DNA of 35,619 bases from a virus. Positions 1-6,328 of the stretch are shown in pieces (within the stretch, counting starts at the first letter, position 1; the number at the start of each line of letters is the position of its first letter). A model generated the notes under the pieces. The model ran no database searches, had not been told where the DNA came from, and saw only the letters and a program-made list of their open reading frames with translations. The stretch is taken from positions 1-35,619 of the IMG/VR virus record IMGVR_UViG_3300043015_000268; one strand, written 5' to 3'. The translations under genes were made by a program, and so were the position numbers.

Positions 1-302
1 GTCACCAATCAGATTGCGCTACCGCTGACACCCGTCCCGATATGTATATGACAAGCGCGGACAATGCTGATCAAGCGATTGCGGCGTGGTCACGTGGTGA
101 ACGTACATTCCGTGTAGTAGCATCACAGAATGATCTAGTACGCGGCAAAGAAATAATATGCCCTGCGAGTAAAGAGGCGGGTCAACGTGTGTCGTGTGTC
201 GATTGCAAGCTATGTGTCGGATCATCCATTGCCGCCAAGTCAATCGCTATCGTTGCGCATGGCGCGGGTGCATCACACTTTGCAAACCAATCATTACGCT
301 AA
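1..302 (+). CDS. DUF7227-like phage protein, C-terminal part (5' end cut by window)
   Basis: The frame is open from the first complete codon at position 3 and ends at TAA 300-302, so the true start lies before the window. The visible part begins HQSDCATADTRPDMYM and contains GERTFRV, a cysteine cluster (CPASKEAG, then CVDCKLCVG) and the ending KSIAIVAHGAGA. These blocks match my recollection of the DUF7227 family of phage proteins, whose function is unknown. The C-x2-C-x2-C arrangement with an upstream Cys suggests metal binding, which is inference. The internal ATG at 42 would cut into the conserved block and is unlikely to be the start. Confidence 0.7.
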   Translation, partial: HQSDCATADTRPDMYMTSADNADQAIAAWSRGERTFRVVASQNDLVRGKEIICPASKEAGQRVSCVDCKLCVGSSIAAKSIAIVAHGAGASHFANQSLR

Positions 303-315
303 AGGAACAAAACCT

Positions 316-414
316 ATGTGGGATTTTATCACTGACTTAATCGGCGCGTTGTCGCTATTTGCAATGTTATTCGGGGGGCTCTGGATGCTGCCCTTATTAG
401 AGGGGGTTTTTTAA
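316..414 (+). CDS. Tiny membrane protein (32 aa)
   Basis: ATG 316 is preceded by AAAGGAAC at 301-308, a good ribosome binding site. The product is 32 residues, nearly all one hydrophobic helix (LIGALSLFAMLFGGLWMLPLL). The stop overlaps the next start (TAATG), which indicates translational coupling. No family is recognised. Tiny single-helix membrane proteins are common in early phage regions, where they modify the host membrane or exclude other phages, but no role can be assigned here. Confidence 0.5.
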   Translation: MWDFITDLIGALSLFAMLFGGLWMLPLLEGVF

Positions 415-593
415 TGACCGAGACACCAACACACAATTTCAAATGCACCTTGGGAATACCACGCCAAGGGACAATAGAGGGCCGCTATGAGGGCCAAGGA
501 ACTGACGTTTCCGTATTCATGCGCGACACCGATGGAAAACTGTTTGTTCTGTCGGGGTCATCACTCAAAACACTAGAAAGGATTAAACAATGA
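414..593 (+). CDS. Hypothetical early protein (59 aa)
   Basis: Starts at ATG 414, overlapping the preceding stop by one base, with AGAGGGGG about 11 nt upstream as ribosome binding site. The product starts MTETPTHNFKCTLGI, is soluble and looks beta-rich (short alternating strands with a GRYEGQGTDVSVFMRD stretch). No family is recognised. It is embedded in an unbroken run of small overlapping early genes, which supports it being real. Confidence 0.5.
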   Translation: MTETPTHNFKCTLGIPRQGTIEGRYEGQGTDVSVFMRDTDGKLFVLSGSSLKTLERIKQ

Positions 594-760
594 AAACCTA
601 CACGATCATACGCAATTATATGTGTAGCGATACCTACACCGTAGTCGCTGACACACCAGAACAAGCAAAAGAATTAGTTTTGAAACATGACGCAGGTCAA
701 CACCGTGGGACTAACCACGACGACGACGACACAAGCGTTGAAGTGTTTGAGGGTGAATAA
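590..760 (+). CDS. Hypothetical early protein (56 aa) with acidic DDDD run
   Basis: ATG 590 overlaps the previous stop (ATGA) and is preceded by AGAAAGG around 575-582. The product starts MKTYTIIRNYMCSDTYTVVA, followed by DTPEQAKELVLKHD, a beta-strand plus helix pattern common in small phage proteins. A HDDDD acidic patch follows, and the protein ends EVFEGE. No function is recognised. Confidence 0.5.
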   Translation: MKTYTIIRNYMCSDTYTVVADTPEQAKELVLKHDAGQHRGTNHDDDDTSVEVFEGE

Positions 761-761
761 A

Positions 762-920
762 ATGCCACATCTATGTTTATTTCACGAAAACAACGGGACT
801 TATGTCGTGTTGAATCGAACCTACAACGCCGATTTTCAGATTGAATTTAAAACGCAAGAAGAGGCGCAAAAATTCATCACTGAATTCATGTTTAAATTCT
901 TCACAGATCGGGTGAACTAA
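762..920 (+). CDS. Hypothetical early protein (52 aa)
   Basis: I chose ATG 762 (MPHLCLFHENNGTY), one base after the previous stop, with GAGGGTGA just upstream as ribosome binding site. A longer in-frame start at 687 would overlap the previous gene by 74 nt. The product has a beta-hairpin-like start and a helical end (TQEEAQKFITEFMFKFF). Its TAA shares one base with the next ATG (TAATG). No function is recognised. Confidence 0.5.
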   Translation: MPHLCLFHENNGTYVVLNRTYNADFQIEFKTQEEAQKFITEFMFKFFTDRVN

Positions 921-1138
921 TGCCAACATATGACATAACAAAAGAGCAATGGGTCAACGACAGCGGCGAACCAATCAGCGACCCACGCGTCACCCCTATC
1001 GACACCTTTATCAACCAACAAAAGGCCGATTTAGATCATTTAGAATTTGATGATCCCGAATTTGATGTGGTGTCTGACCGGATCATCGAAGCCTATCGAC
1101 TCATTGCAAAGGGGGAATCTCATGTCGTTCATTTCTAA
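920..1138 (+). CDS. Hypothetical acidic early protein (72 aa)
   Basis: ATG 920 overlaps the previous TAA by one base. The product is acidic and soluble (MPTYDITKEQWVNDSGEPIS, later LEFDDPEFDVVSDRIIEAY). No family is recognised. Its 3' end overlaps the start of the next small membrane protein at 1122. Confidence 0.5.
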   Translation: MPTYDITKEQWVNDSGEPISDPRVTPIDTFINQQKADLDHLEFDDPEFDVVSDRIIEAYRLIAKGESHVVHF

Positions 1139-1244
1139 TACAGTCATACCCTTCGTGGCCTCTAATCCGTGGTTAACAATTATCATTCTAGTGGTCATCT
1201 ATTGGATAATTGAGGAAATAGGTCTATATCATGCTGATGACTAA
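1122..1244 (+). CDS. Tiny membrane protein (40 aa)
   Basis: ATG 1122 follows AAAGGGGGAA (1108-1117), a strong ribosome binding site. The product is 40 residues with one clear hydrophobic segment (WLTIIILVVIYWII) and an acidic C-terminus ending HADD. It overlaps the genes on both sides. This is the second tiny membrane protein in 1 kb. No function is recognised. Confidence 0.5.
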   Translation: MSFISNTVIPFVASNPWLTIIILVVIYWIIEEIGLYHADD

Positions 1245-1683
1245 GGCTACACAAGAGGCGTTGCGCCTATATGGGATCGCTCTGTTAGAATACGAGCGTT
1301 ACCAGATCACACAGATATCCACAGAGGTTACACCCGAGGAACAGAAATTAATAACCTACGCGTTGTCCACGCAGAACAGGCGTTATTTTCTGAATTTGGC
1401 GACGACAGCGGCATTTGAAGAAAAACCTATTCTTGTTTCTCAGTGTGCCAGGCTACTTGGTATCTCACGCAATGCCGCCGATGTGATCTATCGTGAATGC
1501 TTAGATGCAGGGTGGATCACTGTCGATAGATCAAAAAAAGGCCATAGATACATTCAAGCGACTGAAATGCTTGTAAAACTTCAAATGCAATACGCAAGAG
1601 AAATGGTTGACGTTAGCTATCAAACAGGGATCACACCCGCCGCTGTAGCGTTAAAATTTCTACTAGAACAACAAGATCAGTAA
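1231..1683 (+). CDS. Winged-helix DNA-binding protein
   Basis: 150 residues. Residues about 65-112 form a helix-turn-helix with wing: KPILVSQCARLLGISRNAAD, then VIYRECLDAGWITVDRS and KKGHRYI. This is the MarR/GntR-style pattern of recognition helix followed by a beta wing. A predicted helical region flanks it on each side. Starts are possible at ATG 1231 or ATG 1237; GAGGAAATAGG (1212-1222) serves either. It lies in the early region, so an early transcriptional regulator is plausible, but its target is unknown. Confidence 0.65.
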   Translation: MLMTKATQEALRLYGIALLEYERYQITQISTEVTPEEQKLITYALSTQNRRYFLNLATTAAFEEKPILVSQCARLLGISRNAADVIYRECLDAGWITVDRSKKGHRYIQATEMLVKLQMQYAREMVDVSYQTGITPAAVALKFLLEQQDQ

Positions 1684-1763
1684 TGCACAACTTTTGGCAG
1701 TCTCACCACGAACTTAATTGTGGTATTTCTAGAGGCGGGGATGTTAACGCATTACAGGAGTAA
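1683..1763 (+). CDS. Possible micro-ORF (26 aa)
   Basis: The ATG overlaps the previous stop (TAATG) and the frame ends at TAA 1761-1763, just before the next gene. The product would be MHNFWQSHHELNCGISRGGD plus six residues. The same stretch contains an inverted repeat (ACCACGA 1705-1711 and TTGTGGT 1718-1724), so this may instead be an untranslated structured spacer. No homologue is recognised. Confidence 0.2.
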   Translation: MHNFWQSHHELNCGISRGGDVNALQE

Positions 1764-1769
1764 ATAAAA

Positions 1770-2006
1770 ATGATAAGTGAAACACTATTTCACATGATAC
1801 TAACCACAGTTCAACAACAGCTAACCAATGAGGAATATACAGTCACGGGCTTGCCCCTTCCTTGTCAACCAAAACAGATACAAACAAAAGAGGAGTTTGA
1901 TGCAATCCTACACGAACTACTGGCCCACGTGGAGCAAGAACAGAATAAAGAGATCGACGGACACCTATCTGCACTATTCTCTTTAAATCTTGAATTCAAA
2001 TCGTAG
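1770..2006 (+). CDS. Hypothetical protein (78 aa)
   Basis: ATG 1770 has AGGAG at 1756-1760 as ribosome binding site. The product is acidic and mainly helical (MISETLFHMILTTVQQQL at the start, LHELLAHVEQEQNKEIDGHL near the end) with a Pro/Cys turn (GLPLPCQPKQ) between. No family is recognised. A 38-bp gap follows before the regulator-integrase pair and may hold a host-type promoter, but no clear -35/-10 pair was found. Confidence 0.5.
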   Translation: MISETLFHMILTTVQQQLTNEEYTVTGLPLPCQPKQIQTKEEFDAILHELLAHVEQEQNKEIDGHLSALFSLNLEFKS

Positions 2007-2044
2007 TTACGTTAGGGGTTGTTTAGTCAATCTGGGAACACATC

Positions 2045-2386
2045 ATGTCTAGAAACAATAACAACATTCGCAAATTGATCGCTGCACTCGAAGAGTTCAA
2101 AAAGATCGATCCAACGATGTCGCTACCCTCTATGCTTACCATGCTTTACTACCACAATGTGGAGAACAACAGCGGGAATAGGTCTATCGTTGAAGAGCGT
2201 CTTAATATGTCAGGTGCAACCGCATCACGTGCGACCCTTTACTGGTGTGAACACAAGACACCACGCGAAAAAGGGCAGAACATGTTGGAGATGATTCAAG
2301 ACCCCATGAACCGCCGTGCGAACATTGTCCAGTACAATCGCAAGGGTTTGGAGTTTATGGAAAAACTTAGCGAGGTATTAGAATGA
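2045..2386 (+). CDS. MarR-like winged-helix regulator paired with integrase
   Basis: 113 residues. Residues about 27-108 read as a MarR-type winged helix: SLPSMLTMLYYHNV (first helix), RSIVEERLNMSGATASRATL (helix-turn-helix), then the wing IQDPMNRRANIVQYNRKG and a closing helix. GGGAAC at 2034-2039 can serve ATG 2045. The stop overlaps the integrase start (ATGA at 2383), so the two are probably translated together. MarR-like proteins beside integrases in related phages may regulate integration or act as excision factors; that role is inferred from position only. Confidence 0.7.
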   Translation: MSRNNNNIRKLIAALEEFKKIDPTMSLPSMLTMLYYHNVENNSGNRSIVEERLNMSGATASRATLYWCEHKTPREKGQNMLEMIQDPMNRRANIVQYNRKGLEFMEKLSEVLE

Positions 2387-3387
2387 GCGTTGCGCAGCGA
2401 GGGAGTAAGTTTCAAGCGCGGGTGAAAGAACCCAACGGCGGTAAATACCATCGCGTAACCTTTGACACCTTAGAGGCCGCTGAGTTCTGGGAAGGGAAGG
2501 CTAGGGCAGCGATCAAAGCTGGCCTACCTGTGCCTGATGGTTGCGATATGGGAACTGTTACCCTTCGCTCTCTGGCTGACAGATACCACGCTTACCTGTG
2601 GCCTAACCAGAGGCGCAAGATGATCGAGACAGACATTCGCCACGCGGAGCGTTTGCTTCCTTCCGACCCTCTAAAACTTACGACAAAGGATGTTATACGT
2701 TTCGTTGAAAAGCGTAAGATGGAAGGGGTAGGGGACACCACGATCAGGATCAACCTGACCCGTGTGAAGACTCTGCTCAAACACAGTCATAAGATGGGCG
2801 ACATCCATCTAAGCAACAACATCGAGTGGCCCTCGTTCCGCGCGGGAAGCAGCCGCATCCGTTATCTCACAGATGATGAAGAAACAGCCCTTTTAGACGA
2901 ACTCAATATCCTAGACTATCGGATGCTTGCGGAGTTCATGATCGACACAGGTGTGAGACCCTCAGAAGTCTCCACGACCCAAGCGGTGGTCGCCAAGCCC
3001 TTCGAGTGGGCTGACGTATCCAAGAGCAAGGACGGGCGTACCCTGATCACCCTGTGGAAGACCAAGACCAACACACCACGCACCTTGCCGCTGACACCAC
3101 GCGCCCTTGAGGCTCTGGAGTGGTCACGCGAGGAAGGACACCAGCGACCCTTTGATGGTATCTCATACACTGCATTCAAGGATGCCGTTGTAGCCGCCGC
3201 CCAGCGCAGAGGCTTAAAGGATATCGTTGTATATACATTCCGCCACACCTGTGCCTCTAGGCTAGTCCAGAGGGGTGCTGACATCATGCGGGTGAAGCAA
3301 TGGATGGGCCATTCTAACATCGAGACCACGTTAGGTTATGCCAAGCTGGCCCCAGAAGACATTTATAGCTTGTCTGATTTGTTGTGA
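2383..3387 (+). CDS. int: Tyrosine recombinase / phage integrase
   Basis: 334 residues, a normal length for a phage integrase. The order is an N-terminal arm-binding region (QRGSKFQARVKEPNGGKYHR), a core-binding helical domain (about 60-145) and the catalytic domain. Visible catalytic residues are R192 (DTGVRPSE), a Lys in LWKTKTNT (K226 or K228), R287 and H288 (YTFRHTCASRL), H310 (GHSNIETT) and nucleophile Y319 (LGYAKL). The usual first His of box II is Y284. All key positions are filled, so the enzyme should be active. GAGG at 2372-2375 is the ribosome binding site. It implies the phage can integrate, and the attachment site should lie close by. Confidence 0.95.
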   Translation: MSVAQRGSKFQARVKEPNGGKYHRVTFDTLEAAEFWEGKARAAIKAGLPVPDGCDMGTVTLRSLADRYHAYLWPNQRRKMIETDIRHAERLLPSDPLKLTTKDVIRFVEKRKMEGVGDTTIRINLTRVKTLLKHSHKMGDIHLSNNIEWPSFRAGSSRIRYLTDDEETALLDELNILDYRMLAEFMIDTGVRPSEVSTTQAVVAKPFEWADVSKSKDGRTLITLWKTKTNTPRTLPLTPRALEALEWSREEGHQRPFDGISYTAFKDAVVAAAQRRGLKDIVVYTFRHTCASRLVQRGADIMRVKQWMGHSNIETTLGYAKLAPEDIYSLSDLL

Positions 3388-3408
3388 CACAAGCGTGACA
3401 CGGTGACA
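3384..3408 (+). repeat. Three GTGACA direct repeats after int (possible arm-type sites)
   Basis: GTGACA occurs at 3384, 3395 and 3403, starting on the integrase stop codon. The first lies within TGTGACAC (3383-3390), whose exact reverse complement GTGTCACA occurs at 3601-3608 across the control region. Short repeats beside an integrase gene are typical of arm-type integrase or excisionase binding sites. This is inference from position and repetition; no core attachment site was identified. Confidence 0.3.
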
Positions 3409-3420
3409 TGACACCAAGAT

Positions 3421-3461
3421 AAAAAAAAGGGTAAGCCTTTGATTTAACAAGAGGCTCACCC
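3421..3461 (-). terminator. Intrinsic terminator facing leftward
   Basis: GGGTAAGCCT (3429-3438) pairs with AGGCTCACCC (3452-3461) with one mismatch, and the stem extends by two weaker pairs inward. The run of eight A at 3421-3428 is a T8 tract when read on the minus strand, immediately after the stem. Read on the + strand there is no T-tract, so it would stop transcription coming from the polymerase side towards int. No minus-strand gene is seen nearby. Confidence 0.6.
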
Positions 3462-3522
3462 ATGTACCAGTGGCACAAGTCAACAGGGAGTTGGAAATAT
3501 CAAAGTTAAGTTGGACGAACAC

Positions 3523-3540
3523 TTACTCTAGCGTGAGTAA
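3523..3540. promoter_or_regulatory. Palindrome TTACTC-N6-GAGTAA (possible operator)
   Basis: Perfect 6-bp arms with a 6-bp spacer. It lies between int and the RNA polymerase gene, 117 bp before the polymerase start, and partly resembles the TTACG-N4-CGTAA palindromes nearby. A repressor site is possible; the binding protein is unknown. Confidence 0.35.
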
Positions 3541-3569
3541 ATAAATCCATATTTTCTGTGTTTTCAATA

Positions 3570-3585
3570 GTTACGATACCGTAAC
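3570..3585. promoter_or_regulatory. Palindrome GTTACG-N4-CGTAAC (possible operator)
   Basis: Perfect 6-bp arms with a 4-bp spacer (ATAC). The same core, TTACG-N4-CGTAA, recurs just after the RNA polymerase gene at 6147-6160. Repetition of a symmetric 14-bp site at both ends of the polymerase gene fits a dimeric DNA-binding regulator, perhaps one of the two winged-helix proteins upstream. The regulator is inferred. Confidence 0.45.
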
Positions 3586-3616
3586 AGACCCTGAAACGCT
3601 GTGTCACATCAGTAAT

Positions 3617-3636
3617 CCATTATTCACCCTTTCTAG
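3617..3636 (+). promoter_or_regulatory. Phage-type promoter candidate P1 (upstream of RNA polymerase)
   Basis: CCATTATTCACCCTTTCTAG matches the site at 33979-33998 at 18 of 20 positions and shares TCACC-N4-CTAG with others at 6172 and 7842. By comparison with T7/T3 promoters the final G (3636) would be +1. The transcript would then carry a 20-nt leader with GGAG before ATG 3657. The presence of this site implies that the polymerase can transcribe its own gene. Confidence 0.55.
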
Positions 3637-3656
3637 ACATCCCAATGGAGACATCT

Positions 3657-6143
3657 ATGTACACAAGAGAACTTATAGATACCCAACATATCCTCGAAGA
3701 AGAAATGCGAGGGGCGGCGATCACGCGGTTCCACAACAGGCACAACAAAGCTTTAGAAAAGAAATTCTTTGGTGAGAGTGCGGCGGGACAGACGATCTTA
3801 CGACAGGTAATTCAACCGTTTAGCGATGCGATCACTGAGTGGACACAAGAGGCACTGACAGGGACCACAGGTCGCCGTAGCACAGCCGCTCTTATGGTCA
3901 GTGAGTTTGATGATACGGACGCAATGGCGTACATCTTTGCAAAGGCGGTGATCAACGCCGTGCCTATGCTACAGAACAAGCAAGGGACAGCATCACGCAC
4001 GGGTGTCGTACTGACCTCGACCAACGCGATCCACGATGAACTGAGACTGAGATGGTTTAACAAAAACTATAACCTGATTTTCAGACGAATCATGAAAGAC
4101 TGCGACACACGTAACCTTCCACGCCAACGCCGCAAGGAAGTCTATCGCAAAGAGTTCACACGTAGACAGATCGAATGGGTAGCCGACAACTGGCATACCA
4201 AAAACCGTGTGCATCTAGGCATGAGATTGCTAGAGATATTTAAAGAGGTCACGGGCATGATCCGTTTCTCTGAGGTACGCATGAGCAATGGCAAACGCCG
4301 TGCGATTGTCGAGGCCACACCTGAACTCATGGAGATGCTGAAGGAACGCTTGGAGCGTTGCGAGAACATGTTCCCTATCTTTTACCCTATGGTAGTCAAG
4401 CCACGCCAGTGGACTAACGACATGCTGATCGGTTCATCATACCTCACGAACAACGTGCAGCCATACAAGCTGATTAAACGTGCAAAGATGAACTACATCA
4501 GGGAACTAGAGAATACCGACATATCCATCACGCTCAACGCTGTGAATGCACTGCAAGAAACACCGTGGCGTGTGAACACTGAAATGCTAGAGGCATTGCG
4601 GTGGGTGTACGACAACAGCTTGCAGGTGGACAAACTACCACCGGCTGATGATCTACCTCTGCCACCCTTACCGGCAAACATGGATGACGATAAGGCACGT
4701 AAACAAAATGCGGCGGCTTGCGCTCATGTGCATAACCAAAACAGAAAGTTTGTGTCTAAACGTCTAGCGTTGCTACAGGTGATGCAGCTTGCGGAAAAGT
4801 TCAAAGACTTTAATGAACTGTATTTCCCACACGATCTCTGTTCACGTGGTCGCGCATACCCGAAGCCTCACTATCTAAATCCACAAGGTCCAGCGTATGT
4901 ACGCAGCCTGTTAGAGTTCTCTGAGGGTAAACCGATAGAGACTGAATCGCAGGTCGAGTACATTGCAATCGTAGGGGCAAACGCATGGGGGCATGACAAG
5001 CTACCTATGAAGGAACGCATCCAGTGGGTGTGGGACAACGAGGACATGTTCGTGCAGATCGCGGATAACTGGAAAGAGGATCGCCGTTGGTTCGATGCCG
5101 ATTCACCTTTCGAGTTCCTACGTTTTTGTCTGGAGTGGCGTGGCCTCAACGATACAGGTGTTGGCTATTACAGTCACATGCCGATCAACTTCGATGCTAC
5201 GTGTTCAGGTCTACAACACTTCTCAGCGTTGCTCAAAGACAAGACAGGTGGTTTCAATGTCAATCTGACAGCCCACCCAGAACGTCAAGACATCTACGGC
5301 GCAGTCGCAAAGAAAGCGAAAGCGGCGATTGAGGCTGATATTCACTGCAAAGAGAAAGGCACCCTTGCGAGGGCTGCACTTGAACTGAAGGTGGATCGTA
5401 AGTTGTGCAAGCGGCCTGTGATGATCGTGCCATACTCAGGGACGTTCAAAGCTTGTATGCGGTATGTACAAGAGCATTACGATGAAATGCGTGATGCGGG
5501 TGTGAAGATGCCTTTACGTGACGAAGAGACTTCATACAGACTCGTACCCTACGTTGCCCGTAAGGTGTGGGATAGTATCTCTGACACTGTCGTAGCTGCA
5601 CGTGATGCTATGGATTGGATCACAAAGATTGCGAGGTTAGTTACGAAGAACGAGAACCCACTACCATTCATGTGGACAACACCGACAGGCTTTGTCGTAC
5701 AGCAAGCTAAGTACAGCATGGATCGGCACTCTGTGCAGACTATGATCGATGGGCGTATGTTGAAGGTAGAGTTCTTAACGGACTCAAAGGTACTCGACGC
5801 AAACAAGAATGCGCAGTCTCTGTCACCTAACTACATCCACAGCATGGATGCGGCACACTTGCAAAAGACGATTAACCTTGCGCTCAACAGTGGGCGAGAC
5901 ATGTCGTACTGCATGATCCACGATAGCTTTGGCGTTCACGCGGCAGACATGGATTACTTTCTGCATCAATGCATCAAGCCTAGCTTCTATGACATGTACA
6001 AGGATGGGAATGTTCTACAGAAATTCTTAGATGAAATCTTTCCGCTGATCCCTGAAAAGTCGCGGGACAAGATACCGCCGCTACCTGATCTTGGTGACTT
6101 GGAGATTTCTGAGGTACTTCAGAGTGAGTTCTTTTTTAGCTAA
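3657..6143 (+). CDS. T7-type single-subunit DNA-directed RNA polymerase
   Basis: 828 residues from ATG 3657 (T7: 883). I prefer 3657 over ATG 3645 because GGAG at 3647-3650 is correctly spaced for it and 3645 has no ribosome binding site. Catalytic landmarks of the T7 family are present: D513 in DATCSGLQHFSA (T7 D537), K585 and Y593 in KRPVMIVPY (T7 K631, Y639), SPNYIHSMDAAHLQKT, and H755-D756 in MIHDSFG (T7 H811-D812). The C-terminus is aromatic (EFFFS), as in T7 (FAFA). It should transcribe the middle and late genes from the phage-specific promoters listed here. Confidence 0.97.
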   Translation: MYTRELIDTQHILEEEMRGAAITRFHNRHNKALEKKFFGESAAGQTILRQVIQPFSDAITEWTQEALTGTTGRRSTAALMVSEFDDTDAMAYIFAKAVINAVPMLQNKQGTASRTGVVLTSTNAIHDELRLRWFNKNYNLIFRRIMKDCDTRNLPRQRRKEVYRKEFTRRQIEWVADNWHTKNRVHLGMRLLEIFKEVTGMIRFSEVRMSNGKRRAIVEATPELMEMLKERLERCENMFPIFYPMVVKPRQWTNDMLIGSSYLTNNVQPYKLIKRAKMNYIRELENTDISITLNAVNALQETPWRVNTEMLEALRWVYDNSLQVDKLPPADDLPLPPLPANMDDDKARKQNAAACAHVHNQNRKFVSKRLALLQVMQLAEKFKDFNELYFPHDLCSRGRAYPKPHYLNPQGPAYVRSLLEFSEGKPIETESQVEYIAIVGANAWGHDKLPMKERIQWVWDNEDMFVQIADNWKEDRRWFDADSPFEFLRFCLEWRGLNDTGVGYYSHMPINFDATCSGLQHFSALLKDKTGGFNVNLTAHPERQDIYGAVAKKAKAAIEADIHCKEKGTLARAALELKVDRKLCKRPVMIVPYSGTFKACMRYVQEHYDEMRDAGVKMPLRDEETSYRLVPYVARKVWDSISDTVVAARDAMDWITKIARLVTKNENPLPFMWTTPTGFVVQQAKYSMDRHSVQTMIDGRMLKVEFLTDSKVLDANKNAQSLSPNYIHSMDAAHLQKTINLALNSGRDMSYCMIHDSFGVHAADMDYFLHQCIKPSFYDMYKDGNVLQKFLDEIFPLIPEKSRDKIPPLPDLGDLEISEVLQSEFFFS

Positions 6144-6146
6144 TAC

Positions 6147-6160
6147 TTACGCTAACGTAA
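6147..6160. promoter_or_regulatory. Palindrome TTACG-N4-CGTAA (possible operator)
   Basis: Perfect 5-bp arms around CTAA, three bases after the RNA polymerase stop and 12 bp before a phage-type promoter-like site. It shares its arms with the palindrome at 3570-3585. A repressor bound here could affect the promoter at 6172-6191. Confidence 0.4.
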
Positions 6161-6171
6161 CAGTACCGATA

Positions 6172-6191
6172 GAGTTAATCACCATTACTAG
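6172..6191 (+). promoter_or_regulatory. Phage-type promoter candidate P2 (start of DNA metabolism block)
   Basis: GAGTTAATCACCATTACTAG. It resembles the T3 promoter (AATTAACCCTCACTAAAG) at about 12 of 18 positions when the final G is set as +1. It matches the site at 7842-7861 at 17 of 20 positions, and the match continues through the following AAAA. It lies 17 nt before ATG 6209, the first gene after the polymerase. Confidence 0.6.
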
Positions 6192-6208
6192 AAAACGCGA
6201 GGTTTCAT

Positions 6209-6328
6209 ATGGTTAACATATACAACAAATCAGGAAGCTACACAGTAGTCGTGGGCGGTATCGTCATTGCCCACAACGTCACAAAACAGGAAGCGTTGAA
6301 GAAAGCCGAGGAATACGACTTTGGCTAA
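6209..6328 (+). CDS. Hypothetical small protein (39 aa)
   Basis: ATG 6209 follows CGCGAGG (6196-6202). The product starts MVNIYNKSGSYTVVVGG, continues IVIAHNVTKQEALKKAEEY and ends DFG: two beta strands and a helix, a compact fold frequent in small phage proteins. It is the first gene after promoter candidate P2. No family is recognised. Confidence 0.5.
   Translation: MVNIYNKSGSYTVVVGGIVIAHNVTKQEALKKAEEYDFG

Larger units (their letters stand above)
3388..3656. promoter_or_regulatory. Int-RNA polymerase intergenic control region
   Basis: About 270 bp without a convincing gene. In order it holds GTGACA repeats, a hairpin whose T-tract is on the minus strand (3421-3461), a palindrome TTACTC-N6-GAGTAA (3523-3540), a second palindrome GTTACG-N4-CGTAAC (3570-3585), GTGTCACA (3601-3608) and a phage-type promoter-like site (3617-3636). 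TTGGAC (3511-3516) is a weak -35-like element, but I see no good -10 at proper spacing. No tRNA 3' end that could serve as an attachment core was recognised. Confidence 0.55.

Noticed and set aside
474-492. Near-identical stretch to 9905-9923 (ATAG-x-GGGCCGCTATGAG)
   Set aside because: The copy at 474 is inside a gene and out of start context; a similar GGCCGCTA also occurs at 13193. Shared codons for Gly-Arg-Tyr-Glu and a purine-rich start explain the match.
3331-3522. Minus-strand ORF of 63 aa across the int-polymerase gap
   Set aside because: It runs through the leftward terminator hairpin and into int, has no clear ribosome binding site, and its hydrophobic composition looks like a shadow reading.
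3645-3656. First ATG of the RNA polymerase frame
   Set aside because: No ribosome binding site precedes it, while GGAG inside this stretch is well placed for ATG 3657.
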